A stretch of DNA of 64,000 nucleotides from positions 54,148,001-54,212,000 of the forward strand of contig CM060883.1 in assembly GCA_030762935.1 (NCBI GenBank), written 5' to 3'. The notes under the pieces were generated by a model. The model made no database searches. It was not told the DNA's origin and saw only the letters and a list, made by a program, of their open reading frames with translations. Source of the stretch: Hymenopus coronatus (Eukaryota > Arthropoda > Insecta > Mantodea > Hymenopodidae). Of the stretch, positions 32,725 to 44,989 are shown one piece after another; within the stretch, counting starts at the first letter, position 1, and each line of letters opens with the position of its first letter. The position numbers were made by a program, and so were the translations under genes.

Positions 32725-35700
32725 ATGCTTTTAGGAGCTTTTTAAGTATATTTATAGATTCTTTAATTGTTTGATGGCTGACAGAGTTTTCTAATAAGTA
32801 TTATAGATCATTTTACATAAAAGATTGTATAAGTAGCCATTATAAAATAAAATAAGAAGAAAAATCTTAATTTGTACTTTCCAATGTGTTTATTCAAGTA
32901 CAAGGGCTTCTTAAATCCTTTTTAATCTTTTAATAATTTTTAAATGAAATTATCAGATGTTTTACAGACCACATGTATGAGAAAGTGTAGAGCTTTTGAA
33001 TAGTGAAATCAAAATTATAAAGTTATCAAAATTGGTTGTGGTTTTTATTATTACTCTACACATGCGCACACACACACACAAATTTTCTCAATTTATATAA
33101 TATTAATACAGATAACAATTTATATCATTGTAATAAACAAATACAATATGACAGAAATTCAGAACTTCCAGACCCACACTTCTTTATATATGAAAATCTC
33201 AGTCCCAAAATGTTGCTAGGCAGTTTTTAAAAATTCTATATAGAAGATGATCTAGAGGAAAAAAGTGATTTGAACGTTCATGGAATTGAATTAGAAACTT
33301 CAAAAAAAATTTTTTTTTTTTCTGTATTTGATAGTTTTTAGGGTTAAATTGTACTCCCAATTGTATTTACAGTTTATTTCCTCTGGTCTACTATGGTGTT
33401 CAATTTTTAGTATTAATGAGAATTTTATGTGAGAGTAAAACAAACAGTATGTTCCTTATCTTGCACATTTGTGCTGGAACAGGATGAGGCCCCTACTTTC
33501 AGACAATGGTGATGAATTTGTGCCACCTGGTGATGCCTGATGGGGGCAGTGATAGCCGAAAGCAAATGTTTTAGCAGAATCCCACCACAAATTGGATTCT
33601 TTTGGGGAATGAACCCAGATGTGGTAGGTGCGAAGCCATATAACACTCGCACGTTTCAAATGTTATAGACATTAATGTCATCTCCATAATTCAAATGTAA
33701 TGTTGCCCTATCGTTGGATGATGGAACTAGCTAGTTTATGGTAAATGTTGATACACACCACAGTTAAGTATCTTGTTTTCTTCTGTCTATCATCACCAGC
33801 CTTCAGCACACTTACAAGCTTATAAGCCTCTCACATTCTTAACCTGCTTTATTACTAACTTGGGTCTAGCATGCTTCTTCCATCTAGAATGAAATTTCAT
33901 CTGCACATCACTTTCAAAGATGTTTTTGAATGCTTAATTCTGTAAATGTTTTCATGTGCCTTATTTGTCTATGACAGTTTCATCAATTTAATATTTAATA
34001 TGTTTAATAATTTGGGAGTATGCATCATAGTGTATTAAACAGAGTAAGAGCATTGAGGGCATAATGCTTTCAATTTTGAATATTTCTGCATGTATTAAAA
34101 CATGACTGAGACATATTTTTAAGAAATAAAATGCAATTCTATAGTCTGTTAATTTTAAAAACACTAAGCACCATGATGTATAACATAGACATAATTATTT
34201 GCCAGGTCATGAAATAAAAATTCTAATGATCTTTTCTAATTCCAAATTGTTGCAGAAAATTATCAATGTATGAGACACAATTGATATTCATGTAACTAGT
34301 GCAACTTTATAGCTATTCATTCAGCAAAATTCTATGTAAGCAAAGTATGATTTTGAGTTACACAATTTATTACTATTACACCCCCAGAGTATTTTATACA
34401 CAGTTAGGAGAGAGTAATTACAGCATATACAGTTATTATATATTTTATAATATAGTGTTCCTACCAAAATGAGCAGACACTTTACTACAATCTTTTTGCT
34501 AGTAAATATTTCTAAATATTTTATTTTTTCACCTCTTTAAACCATGTTAATCCATATGAATATTGAAAGTAATTTGCATTTGTTTAGGTAATATTCAATT
34601 GTTTTTAATGTTTATTAGACACTTAACCGTATTTAAATATACAGTAGAAGCTCAAAATAACTTATTGCTGGGAGACATGCTTTACCCCCACGTTATGATG
34701 ATCCTGCGATATATCAAAATGTAAGCTTAGAAGTGATAAAAATGAATCCTGTGAGGCAGAGGAAAACATTTGTGCAATAATAAAGTACAGTACATTTTAA
34801 GTGTGTGATACAGAATAAAGTACAACACTTTTAAGTGCAATTACTCACCAATTATGCTGGGGGTGTATTCCAATCCTGTAATCAATTTTACACTAACATA
34901 ATTTTGTGCTGTCTTAAAGAAATCAGTAAGTTTTGTTTGGCAGAATAATTCCATTTTGTCTCCATGTATTGTTTGATTGTAGCAAATGTTAATGCTAGGG
35001 GTGTGCTGAGAGCAAAAATTATACTGCAGAACTGTTCTTTGAATAAATTTTTAAATTCAACTTTCAAAAGTGAAAAAGCAATACAAATAAATAGAAAGTA
35101 CAGTATTTTGGGGAGCCGGGGGGGAGAACATACTTTCCTCCACATTAAATCAAAATTTGAATTTTTCTTAACTGCACTATTCCAGGCTGCTTCTGTATAT
35201 TTGAACTGTTTAAAATTATTATTAATTACTCAAAACATTTCACTGTTCTATAGTTTCAAAAATTACTTGTCAATTTTGAATTTACTATAATTATTAACCT
35301 GAAAATAGTGCAGTAATATACCCCAATACTGATAATGTAAGTAAGCAATTGTATTGCATGTTTAAAAGTGTTTTGAGCTTATTCATTTAACCAGCATCAA
35401 CCACTCACCTCATTCTTTTAACCTGTAGACTGTAATTTTTTTACCCCTCAAGGATAATATGATTAAACAGCAGGTTGATGTATACAAAGTGATAATAGTT
35501 TGTACAGATTGGAATAATGGTTTGTAGAAACACAAATTCACTTATTTGTGTCCTGTTGATCAAAGGGCCTTTTAACTTTTCTAACACATACTTATTAGGT
35601 AGAGCAAGTATTTCATTACACTTAAAAGTGTGATATCAAGATTTCAGGTTGTCTGAACCTAATAAAAAACATTTTTAGAAAAAAGCCCATGTGTGTTTAT

Positions 35701-36825
35701 GAGCAGCATTACTTAAAACTTGAAAAGTTGCATAAATAATAAACATGTTATACAAAAAAAATGGCATCTGCTATTTCTAAAAATCTGATGCTATTGGCTG
35801 GAATTTCTCACTGCTTTCATCATTTTTTAAGTTCTCTCAACATTCAGTTGTTTCTCCTTTTCATAGAAAGAGTATGGAATGTCATGGTCAGTGTACAGCA
35901 GTACATTTTTAAACATTTTAAAATCATTTTGTGCCTATAATGAATTGTAATTAAACTATTTATGCAAATTATCTCAGTTAATATCAAGTAGAAAAAAAAT
36001 TAGCTTTTGCAAAATGGTTTGTTGAAGCTATTTAAAAATAAGTGGTGGATAGAGAAAGTCATATGAGTGAACACATCAGATTCTTTTTCTTTCCTTTAGT
36101 CACTGACAGGTTAAACAAATGGCTGAATTTTAGAAGTTTATTTTATGCAGCAAGATATAAGAAGAAATTAATTGGGAATAACATTTTGGAATTCGCTGGC
36201 TTATAAGATGTGCCTCTACTCCAATTCTTAGTGACATTGTATAACCTCGGTTTTCAAGAATAGGCTTTTTAATGAAGCAATTTCTAGCATATTAAATAAA
36301 ATAATGTTAAAAATAAGGGATGATTAATTTTTTACCACTGCAGTAATGCAATAAGCAAATTGCAGTATAATGAAACAAAGATTAGTTTGCATTTGAAATG
36401 CAGATGATTCTGCTGTTAGTGAAATCCTTATAAAAAGAATTGTACTTTCATATGCATATGTCATTAAATCAAAGCTGTGTGTAGCAGTGCATTTATGCAT
36501 AAGAGTACACTAAGAAGAGAGGCAACAAATTTTAAGAAGGGAATAAGAGCAAGGGCTCTATAATCTGCCCCATATTGAAAGCTTACTGTGCCAAGGATAC
36601 ATATTACCAAGAATTGTTGACTTCAAAAATGTTACAATACAGAAACTGGGTTTATCAGCAACTCTTGATTCAACATACATAGAAAAGTTGGATCCTTTTT
36701 CATTGGAATAGCATGTAAATTTAGTGGATAGTACTCAAGTATAAATGTTCAGAACCAATGAATAAACTTACCAATGAGTTACCTTATTTTAATATCTATA
36801 TATTTCTTAAATAAATCATATACCA
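32725..36825. other. Non-coding stretch, mostly featureless
   Basis: (CA)n at 33061-33081. At 33470-33650 there is a possible SINE-like segment on the minus strand with a tRNA-like head (ctgggttcattcccc as B-box-like). A copy of the R1 repeat sits at about 35600-35700 (ttgtctgaacct, aaaacatttttagaaaaa, catgtgtgtttatg). No gene found; ORFs at 34888-35290 are AT-rich shadows. Confidence 0.45.
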
Positions 36826-37134
36826 TGTTATAATAAATTATCTTTAACACAATTTTATCTCTCATTACTTTGACACTCATATGCTCTTAATGATAGCTCT
36901 CTCTAACTCAAGTGCACACTCCAAAGTCACTGTTCAGACTAAATTTGTGGACCTCATGGCCCTCCATTTTATAAGTACCAATTGTGTAGCAAGGAACTTC
37001 AAGAAGTAGAGGTCATTGTTGCATATGTACTCTGAGGTATGAAAATGCGCCAAGCTATAGAAAAGAAGCCACTGGCACATGAGCAACAATTATTCATATT
37101 AGCAGGTATGGCATGTGCATTTGGCACATAGTCA
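36826..37134 (-). repeat. 3' LTR of the Ty3/gypsy element
   Basis: Aligns with 39045-39378: tgtta(t/c)aata(a/g)att, ttgacactcata, gctctct(c/a)(t/a)a, actaaa(t/c)tt, aagctatagaaa(a/g)gaagc, gcaacaattattca and catttgg. Divergence is considerable, indicating an old insertion. Confidence 0.8.
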
Positions 37135-37950
37135 CCCTGCTCCCTCCTTGCAGCTAGTGGTCCAACAAGCATCATTGAAGTATCTAGGTATACCACCAGT
37201 CTTTTCTATCGGGGCAGCCTCTATATACATTTATGACAGTATTAATCCTCTTAACCATGGTTGTTGAAGTTTGGGGCAGTGCCCCTAGGTCCAGGTAGGG
37301 CAATGGCCACATCAGATCACCTTGCTGGAAACCTCAGCTGTTGGCCTGCCAATTATAAAGGGTCTTCATCCAGTCACTCACTACTTGGATATGTTGATGG
37401 GTCATCTCATGCATCTCTTGACATCAGTCTATGAGATTCTCAATGTAGATTTGATGACTTCTGCCCCTAAACATTAGGTTGCATGGTAAATGCAGCTCGC
37501 TGCTAAAGACCAAACTGGCTAGTGTCAACCCGGTGGTGCTATTGGGTAGGGACCAGTAAGCTAGTATGAAAAGAGACTCTTAGATATTCCAATCTCTTTG
37601 GTGATTGACCTCACCTTTATCTTCTAGAATCTTGATAATACTCAACCATGCCATCTGAAATTGGGTGAAGTGTTTGGACAGCTTATGCACTCAAGTTGCT
37701 CCAATGTTTTCCTCATCAGATAAGATACAAAAGTTGGTGCCCTGATTGCTGTGTAGCTCCAGAGGTACCCCAAAGTGACAAAACAGCCACCTTCCACAGG
37801 CTTACAATGTTCTGTCCTAGTGTCACATCAGCAGGACCTCCTCCTCCATAGGCAAGCTGTCGTCCAATGAAATCAGAAGTTTATAGGGCTGACTGAGTCT
37901 TCATTGTGCTAGCCTTTCGCTGTGTCATGTCTGTTTACAGTCACGGCTGC
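37135..37950 (-). pseudogene. Ty3/gypsy integrase remnant
   Basis: Minus strand, in order: FGVPLELHSNQGTNF (about 37750; catalytic-core block usually HSDQGTNF), KTLEQLECI, HLPCNLMFRGRSHQIYI (about 37480; family LMFGRxxxLP), EMHEMTHQHIQVVSDWMKTL then YNWQANS, FQQGDLMWPLPYL (about 37310; family GDLVWL), GHCPKLQQPW and VINVYRGCP (family VVYRI). The order is that of a gypsy integrase core followed by its C-terminal SH3-like region. Several shifts. Confidence 0.82.
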
Positions 37951-37999
37951 TAGTATCTGGCACAGCTTTCTTTGCATCTGGTTGCCTATGATGAGGCTC

Positions 38000-39030
38000 T
38001 CAACCACTCTTCTGCTCAAGACACATAGTGTGAAAACAGCCCCAACGTACCCCTTACCATGCCATTCTTACTTGTTTTCTGCCACATGTCAGCTTGTTCT
38101 CTCTCTGTTATGATACTCCTGTTCTTTGAGGTGAGCACAGCTGTTATTTTGGCCACCTCCATCCTCAACATATAGTCACCAAGCATGAAGCATTGTTGTA
38201 TCTTGGCTTTGCTCACCCTGTTGACAAAGGAATAAGCTTGCTTTCTGAGATACATAACTAAATGGGAGGTTCAGCAGGACTTTATTCACTAGCTGTTAAA
38301 TCTCAGAATGAACTCCTGCATCGTACTCCCTGGCTATTGCAGCTTTGAATTATGCTGACCAGTTCTCAAGGGCCTCCCAGATGTCTCTGGACATTACAAC
38401 ATCGGAATTGCACTTAGTACATCTACCACCCGCCCATGGTAGCTAGTTATCTGTTGTGTGGCTTCCTCCACAGCTGATGGAAGGTGACAGCAACAAACTA
38501 TTGGTAGAAGACTTTGAAAGCCGGCATTCCATTTTACTTGGGTGGCTTGACACATGCAGACATTGTTTTGCATTCTGACACTCAACCTTCAAGTCCTTCG
38601 ACCTTCCATTGAACAACTTTTCCATCATGGTGTCTAGTTTCATGCCATTGCCATAGACTTTTTCCTCCTGGACATTAAGCTCTATTCTGTTAAGCTCTTT
38701 TAGGGTTTTTTTTTTTTTATGCCAGACAGTTGTGCATTAATTTTAGTCGAAATGTGTTCATTTTCCTCATTGTATATTCCATTTTCTTCATTCTGTCTTC
38801 ATTTCGGCCTGTATCTTCTCCATTTCTGATTCCATTTTCTCCTCAATCTTCAAAAGCTCAGATTTCATTTTCTGCTCTATCTTCTCTACTGCACATTCCT
38901 GATTCCACTTTCTCTTCCTTCTTCTGCATTCCAGATTTCAAGGTTTTCATTTCAACTAGTAATATCTTCATCATCTCTTCCATTTTGACATTCAATCCCA
39001 CTCCTGATACCTTTGTAACAAAATCGTTTT
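38000..39030 (-). pseudogene. Ty3/gypsy gag remnant
   Basis: The minus strand starts with a coiled-coil-like charged region (EMMKILLVEMKTLKSGMQKK, 38900-38990). Further on it reads GRVVDVLSAIPML (about 38400), FILRFNS, YLRKQAYSFVNRVSKAKIQQ (about 38200-38255) and CFMLGDYMLRMEVAKITAVL, resembling the capsid region of gypsy Gag proteins (GDALDVLxxIP ... QAFIxGIRDxxIQxAL). It then runs directly into the integrase part, with no zinc knuckle, protease or RT seen. Confidence 0.65.
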
Positions 39031-39044
39031 ATAATAATTTCTGA

Positions 39045-39378
39045 TGTTACAATAGATTGCCCTTATTCTAATGCTGTAGCATAATTTTATCACTTGACAC
39101 TCATACACACTTGACTGTGCTCTCTAATTCAAGCATATGGTCAAGTCATTGTCCAAACTAAACTTACAGACTTTGTGGCCATTTTATACCTGCTGATTGC
39201 AAAACAAAAAGCTTAAAAAAGTAAGGGTCATTATTACATGTATACATTACACACTGGTGTGACCATGTAAAATGTAGGTGTGACAGTGCGTTAAGCTATA
39301 GAAAGGAAGCTGCTAGTGAACAGGCAACAATTATTCACTGTGGCAAAGTACAGGCTCATGCATTTGGTGTGTAGTACA
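39045..39378 (-). repeat. 5' LTR of the Ty3/gypsy element
   Basis: The partner of 36826-37134 and slightly longer, with an extra segment around 39235-39285 (tacacactggtgtgaccatg). On the minus strand it begins tgtactacacaccaaatgca. I could not assign a primer binding site in the adjoining sequence. Confidence 0.78.
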
Positions 39379-39428
39379 CTATGATAGTTTTATTTAAAAT
39401 AAGAGCTGAAGCTTTCCTGACAACATAT

Positions 39429-39591
39429 TAACTCTAAATTTTCTCAGGCTTCTAGCTAGGTATATATACGGATTGACTCTAATGTTTTAAAGATGTGTGT
39501 CTTTACCCTGATACATGTCTTGGAAACGTTGGAGTCAAGCAATGTATTTATCTGGTTAGAAGCCAGAGAAAATTTAGTTATTTAATTTTTA
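39429..39591. repeat. Foldback repeat, about 60-bp arms
   Basis: The left arm (39429-39490) and right arm (39522-39591, inverted) share taaattttctc(a/t)ggcttcta, ttgactc(t/c)aa(t/c)gttt. The central part has a further short stem, aagatgtgtgtctt. Confidence 0.7.
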
Positions 39592-39904
39592 TTTAGTTAT
39601 GCAGCTTCTTTCAAGATTCTTTTAGTTGTACAGACCCAACCCAGGAATTACTAAGAGTACCTTTGTGCAAAAATATTCAAAATTTCAATTATATATACAA
39701 TTTATTCCTGAGTATCCTTAGATTATCTGTATCCATTGCACTGCTCTAAACTTTAATATCTGAGATCTTATGCAGTATCTTGGCAACTGAATAATTTGTG
39801 TGCCATAGAATTAATTATAGTAAGTTGCTTTTACACAGTACTGCCATAAGTTCTGTAAGTACTTTCAATGCATGGTTTACTAAATAAAACAATACAAATC
39901 CATT

Positions 39905-39907
<3 letters not shown>

Positions 39908-39949
<42 letters not shown>
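39908..39949. repeat. (AT)n microsatellite
   Basis: About 20 AT units followed by TTTA units. Confidence 0.95.
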
Positions 39950-39951
<2 letters not shown>

Positions 39952-39999
39952 TTATTCTGTAAAAATACAAAAAATGCTACAAAATGAACATCCTGTACA

Positions 40000-40570
40000 G
40001 CAATACAACAGCAAAGATGAGGCCACTCATCAAAGCGCATGAATCATGTCCAGTGGAATTTTCTTGACAGCTGACATGATTGAATTTTTAGCACCTCAAT
40101 ATTGCAGTGCCTCTTTGACATGCTATTGCCTCGAGCTTCTACCATAGAGAATAAATCCAATAGATTGAAGTCCAGACTTCTGCTAGGTCGATCAACTGTG
40201 GGACATTGGTTGACAACCACTGCTGCACAATTTTTGCTTTGTGTTTTTGCTCTCCCCATATGTTGTCAATAAAGTCTGGGATCGAACCCAGTGTATCTTC
40301 TTTAATTTTTCAGTTAGCAAATGTATTGTGTATCTTTTATATACACTAAGTAAATCATCCTTACAAAAAAAAAAGTGACGTTGTTCGTGAAGAGAAGTTA
40401 TTTCACCAGACAAAATTGTTTGTTTATGCAAAGGATTGCATTGCATCCTAGCACAAACAGTATTCACAACTTCTTTTGTGCATACACACCTAACACAGCC
40501 AGATCTGATGCAATCAACAGTGTCACTCATTTCTTTAAACTGTGCTTTTGTCCGAAACATAAATAGTTTA
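40000..40570 (-). pseudogene. Tc1/mariner-type transposase remnant, internally deleted
   Basis: A minus-strand frame reads VCTKEVVNTVCARMQCNPLH (about 40420-40480) and KQTILSGEITSLHEQR, a helix-turn-helix region, then LLTEKLKKIHWVRSQTLL (about 40270-40320). In neighbouring frames come HKAKIVQQWLSTNVPQLI (about 40200-40250) and SLDFNLLDLFSMVEARG (40130-40180; family SPDLNPLDxxxWSxLEA), then KRHCNIEVLK. The block with the first catalytic aspartate is missing. Boundaries were not found. Confidence 0.72.
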
Positions 40571-40599
40571 TGGATGCTGAGAGGATTTAGCATCGAAAA

Positions 40600-41500
40600 A
40601 TGTCCTTAGTTTGCTTTCCACCATGAAATAATGTCAGTACAGCAATACAGTTTTCATACACCACCGTGTACTCCATCTCTTGCCTGTTACTGGCACACTG
40701 CAAGCTGGTTTCTTGCAGAATAGAAAAGGTGACAATGTGGACGACAATATATAGCACTGCCATGTTTCTTCATTCACAATTTCCATATTACAGCACCTTT
40801 AACTTTTACTGACAGAACTTATGTCAGTAATGTGTAGATTCTGTATTCTTTCATTTGGTGTTCATGAATTTGTTAAACCAAAAAGTGCATGAAAACAGCA
40901 TAGTGTACACCACACATTCCTGAGCATTAACCCCTCTCACACTAAATATTTTCTTATGTTAGGTACTGTAAATATTTAAGGCTTTCAAGAACTACATCCT
41001 TAGGACTGTAATTTTCTATTGTTTCTTTAGTTACTTTTCTTTTGTAGATATATAAACACATTTGTCACAGCTCTCTTCAGGAGACTCTGGTTTAGAAAAT
41101 AAGGAAAATTGCTTCTCTCATTTCATAGACCTTCTGTCATCTTTCACCAACCTTTTTAACAGATAAAGTTCCTCAACATCTATTTAATAGAAGAATTATG
41201 ATCTTATAATAATTATTGTGAATGTTTTTAAACCTTTTCAGTTGATTTTGTTGAGCCCAGCATTGAATCTTAACAGTAGGTTTCCCATTTTGCTAAAATA
41301 TGATTCATACTGAATTATAGCCTAACAATTATGGTTCATGACAGAAGAAAATTTTCTATATAATAATAAAACTAAAAGAGTATCTTGAATCATCTTCAAA
41401 AACAATGTTGCTAAGTTCCAAATAGTAGCAGGGATCTTGTTTAATTAACCAGAATATAAATTATACTAGAGAAATAGGAGCATAATGAGTTTAACAAATC
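40600..41500. other. Non-coding stretch, no recognised feature
   Basis: AT-rich; some of it may belong to the Tc1/mariner relic to the left. Nothing more can be supported. Confidence 0.4.
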
Positions 41501-41502
41501 AT

Positions 41503-41768
41503 ATCTCTCTCCCTCCCCTCTCCCCCTCCCTCCTCCCCCTCTCTCCCTCTCTCCCCTCCCTCTCCCTCCCCTCCCCTCTTCTCTCTCTCCCTCCCCTCCC
41601 CTCTTCTCTCTCTCCCTCCCCTCCCCTCTTTTCTCTCTCCCTTCCTCTCCCCCTCTCCCTCCCCCTCCTGCTCCCATCCCTCCCTATCTCCCATCCCTCT
41701 CTCTCCCCATCCTCTCCCCCTCTCCCTCTCTCCCCCCTCTCTCTCTCCCCTCTCTCTCCCTCTCTCCT
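41503..41768. repeat. Long pyrimidine tract, (CTCCC/CTCT)n
   Basis: About 266 bp made almost wholly of C and T on the plus strand, with units such as ctccctcccctcccctcttc repeated. It gives low-complexity ORFs on both strands (S/P/L-rich forward, R/G/E-rich reverse) that are not genes. Confidence 0.97.
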
Positions 41769-42907
41769 GAAAACCTTGATACAGTCAGTGAGGAACAAGA
41801 AGAAAAGTTCCATCAACGTAAAGATATAAAAGATGGTGGAATGCTATACAATGAGAAGTAACTCTTTAATGTTTCATTGAGGCATTTCATAGAAAATGAA
41901 AAGTAAATGCATGACTTTATTCATAAGAAAAAGAAGAGGAACAAGAAGTTTAAAGTTTAAATATATATTATCAAAGACATATTAAATACTTTGCTGAGAG
42001 TATGACACCTTTCAGCCCTTTTTCCATAATCATTATGCTATACACGCATCATTATCAAGAACTCTCAATTCACCATACAAAATAAAACTTTGTGGTAGAG
42101 AAGATTTGAGCTAGTTTTTTTTAATTCAACACTTCATAGAAGTTTTTGCGTATGCAGGCCTTTGTAATATTTGTTGTTACCAGTCCACAATCAATACTGA
42201 AATCTGTCAACGTATTTTTATCACAATAATTTACCCAAGCAAGTTAATATTGTACATTTTAAAATAGCACCCAAAGATAAGAAATTATGGAAAAATAGAA
42301 CTATGAAAACAGGAGGGGGAGTAATGCTCTGAACTCATATTGAATTAAGATTATGATGGTTAAGCAGTAACCTTATAAATAAGTGCAATGGAAATATAAT
42401 AATATATTAATAGAGAAAAGCAATATAAATATCAGAATAGGACAAAATGTGTTGGAGATGCAATTCATTGCATTGTTAGCTTAAACTTGCTAAAATAAAA
42501 TTGTTTGAACTTATTTTTAAAGTTCAAAGTTTTCATCTAAAGAATTAAACCCATGTAGCAAAAGAATTATATAGCAGTATTTTGGATATAATGCCAACTG
42601 TTAACAGTATTGTGTTTTAGTTTAGTTAATCGAATGCATGACTTTTTTTTTTTTCTAAGTTTTGTGTTGTATTAGTGCTTCTGTGTAATGTTTTGGCAAT
42701 ATTTTTATGCATGTTGAACAGCTATGGAGCCTTCAGACGAAGATTGATAACACCCACCAAATTTCAAGAAATTGCTACTTCAGAAATCCCAAGCAATGGA
42801 CGTTATGCATGGTGCATGAGTATAGAACTAAACAGCTAGCATCAGCTGCCTGATTTTCCAGTGCAGTCTATGCATCTGTTTTTATTTTGGTTTTACTTTT
42901 ATGTCCA

Positions 42908-42955
<48 letters not shown>

Positions 42956-44950
42956 AATAATTAGAGAATATCTGTTATTTTTGTTTTATAGTATATTTTA
43001 TTGGTTAGAATATGACAGTTAAACTTAAATGCCAGTAAACAAAACAGTATTACATCTTTCAAGGATAAAAATAAGATTTTAACATTTTATTGTTTTGTTG
43101 AGTGTAAGCATAGTTTATTTTGGTATAATATTTTCATCATGCTTACAATTAGTAACATTTATAATGTACGTATGATGTATTTACTATCAAGCTGAGAGTG
43201 TATCCATAAATTGTTGGCTAAAGCTAATATGCATCTGACTGGATGCTAAAAGTAGGATAATGAAACTTGGAAAAGTAATACATTGACTCATAATATTTTT
43301 ATAAATATGCACAGCAAAGTGCAAACATGATTAATTTTTTATCACATTATTAAAATCACTAGAATAAATTTAAGATATTTAAAAAATTATAAATTTATAT
43401 TCAAGCTCTTTTAAAAAATGCTAGCTAGTAACTTTAATATTTCCTGTAAACAAGCTAAATATTTTACAGAGTTTTAACAACCACCTGTAATTAAAGATGG
43501 CATCAAATTTTAAAAGTAAATATTACTTTAATACCCAAAGTAAACATTCATTTTGAAAAAGGCTTTTTACAATAATAAACCACATTTCTTGCTGAAAAAA
43601 TTTACCTTCAGCATAATGGTTAAAACTGAAATGCATAGACTTCTGTTTTTGGTTAAAATTTCAGAATATATTTTAGAATGCATTTATTATTTCTAACATC
43701 CTATTATGATATAGGGTATTACTGAGTACAAAATTAATTGCTTCTGAACCTAGCCTATCTTGCAGTTATTATGTTACTGTTTATATAAATAATAGTACAT
43801 AAATGGATATTGCATTAAAATTTCACAATTTTCGTTTTAAAGTATGTCTGAAAGACATTAAATTCATTTACTTAAGTTCATTATAATAAAATGCTGCGCA
43901 TAAGTATAAGTCAAAGTAAATATTAATATTTATAAGCAGTTTTTATACATTTAAAGCATATTGCATAATTTGTTAGTTTTTACCTTTTTAGTACTTTATT
44001 CATTTATTTTTTATTTCTGAATAATTTACAGGTGTTTGTATAGTAAGATGTACATGTCTCTAGAAATATTGACTAAAAATGTATGTGGATTTGGGAATTT
44101 TAGTGCTCAATTTAGCTTAAATTATGTTCTTTTTGTATATTGTTATCGTTCTTTAATAGTGGTAGTATTTTGTAGTTTCTAATGCATGCTAATTCATAGG
44201 TTTTGTTGTAATTTTTAAGTACCATTTAAAGAAAGTGCAATCAAAATTGAGCTGCGTAGGTCAATAGCTAGACTTCCATTATTTCATATTGCTAAAGAAA
44301 AATTGTTTTAATGTTTAAACCCTGCATTTAGTTAACATTTGAAATCATTGACTTGCAAAAAGTGAAGAAAATAATTAAATTATAAAAAATGAATTGACGT
44401 TAAGCACTTATATTGCTCCTTTTTCCAAATACAGGAAGGTCTTCTGAAATTTAGGCTTCCTACCACCTAAAAGCTTAAATTTAAAATGTTCACATACCAT
44501 TTTAGACATTTCATAAATTCCAAAAGATCTTGAAAGAATTCAACACAGGCTTAGTTTCACAAAATAAATTTAGCTTAAAACATGCTGAAATTGGAGTACA
44601 TAGGCATCGTTTAAAAATGATATACAAAATAGGCTGTAACACTCCAACAAAAGTATGTAGAAAAAGATTAAATGAACTTCAGAGTTGACAGATGCACACA
44701 CATATATAAACAGCCATAACCAGTCATTTCTGGGAAGAAAATCAATATAGGACAAAAAATCAAGCTCTTAAAATTAGCGCACAATATAGTGAAACAGCAT
44801 TTATGTAACATATAACAAAAATTCAAGCATTAAATTACAAACTTTGAAATTCTAGCAAATGATTAAACCATAAATACACAAACCTCACGTCAGATGGCAC
44901 TACAAATATTAGAAAGAAGTAGTTTGAGAAATCACCAGTTAGTTGACCAG
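41769..44950. other. Non-coding stretch with an ATT microsatellite and a doubtful exon
   Basis: (ATT)n lies at 42909-42953. A possible acceptor (gttgaacag, ending at 42721) opens a 38-codon frame to a TAG at 42838 in a phase compatible with the last ATP8A exon. It does not resemble known ATP8A tails and is not called. Confidence 0.4.
42909..42953. repeat. (ATT)n microsatellite
   Basis: About 15 ATT units followed by AATAATAAT, forming a weak palindrome. Confidence 0.95.
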
Positions 44951-44953
44951 CAA

Positions 44954-44989
44954 CTGAAAATGGGGTCAGTAGGTCCTCAAAACATGTTC
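44954..44989 (+). ncRNA. Hammerhead-like motif remnant
   Basis: CTGAAAA, then TGGGG...CCTC (four pairs, one of them G-U), AAAAC and the palindrome ACATGT. Core positions are degraded. It sits in otherwise unassigned sequence, perhaps a decayed PLE terminus. Confidence 0.35.

Larger units (their letters stand above)
36826..39378 (-). mobile_element. Ty3/gypsy LTR retrotransposon, internally deleted, 2.55 kb
   Basis: Two diverged direct LTRs (36826-37134 and 39045-39378) flank gag and integrase remnants on the minus strand. A purine-rich tract, caaggagggagcaggg on the minus strand (37135-37150), abuts the 3' LTR exactly where a polypurine tract belongs. On the minus strand the LTRs start TGAC/TGTAC and end TAACA. 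Protease, reverse transcriptase and RNase H are missing, so about half or more of the internal part has been lost. No clear target duplication. Confidence 0.85.

Noticed and set aside
37135..39030. Host gene on the minus strand, given several ORFs of 60-80 codons.
   Set aside because: LTRs, polypurine tract and gag/integrase blocks identify a retrotransposon.
41441..41829. ORFs of 67-114 codons on both strands.
   Set aside because: They are translations of the C/T-rich simple repeat.
42722..42838. Possible terminal ATP8A exon: acceptor gttgaacag, phase-compatible 38-codon frame to a TAG.
   Set aside because: The peptide does not resemble any ATP8A tail I know, the pyrimidine tract is poor, and it is 29 kb from the previous exon. 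RNA evidence would be needed.
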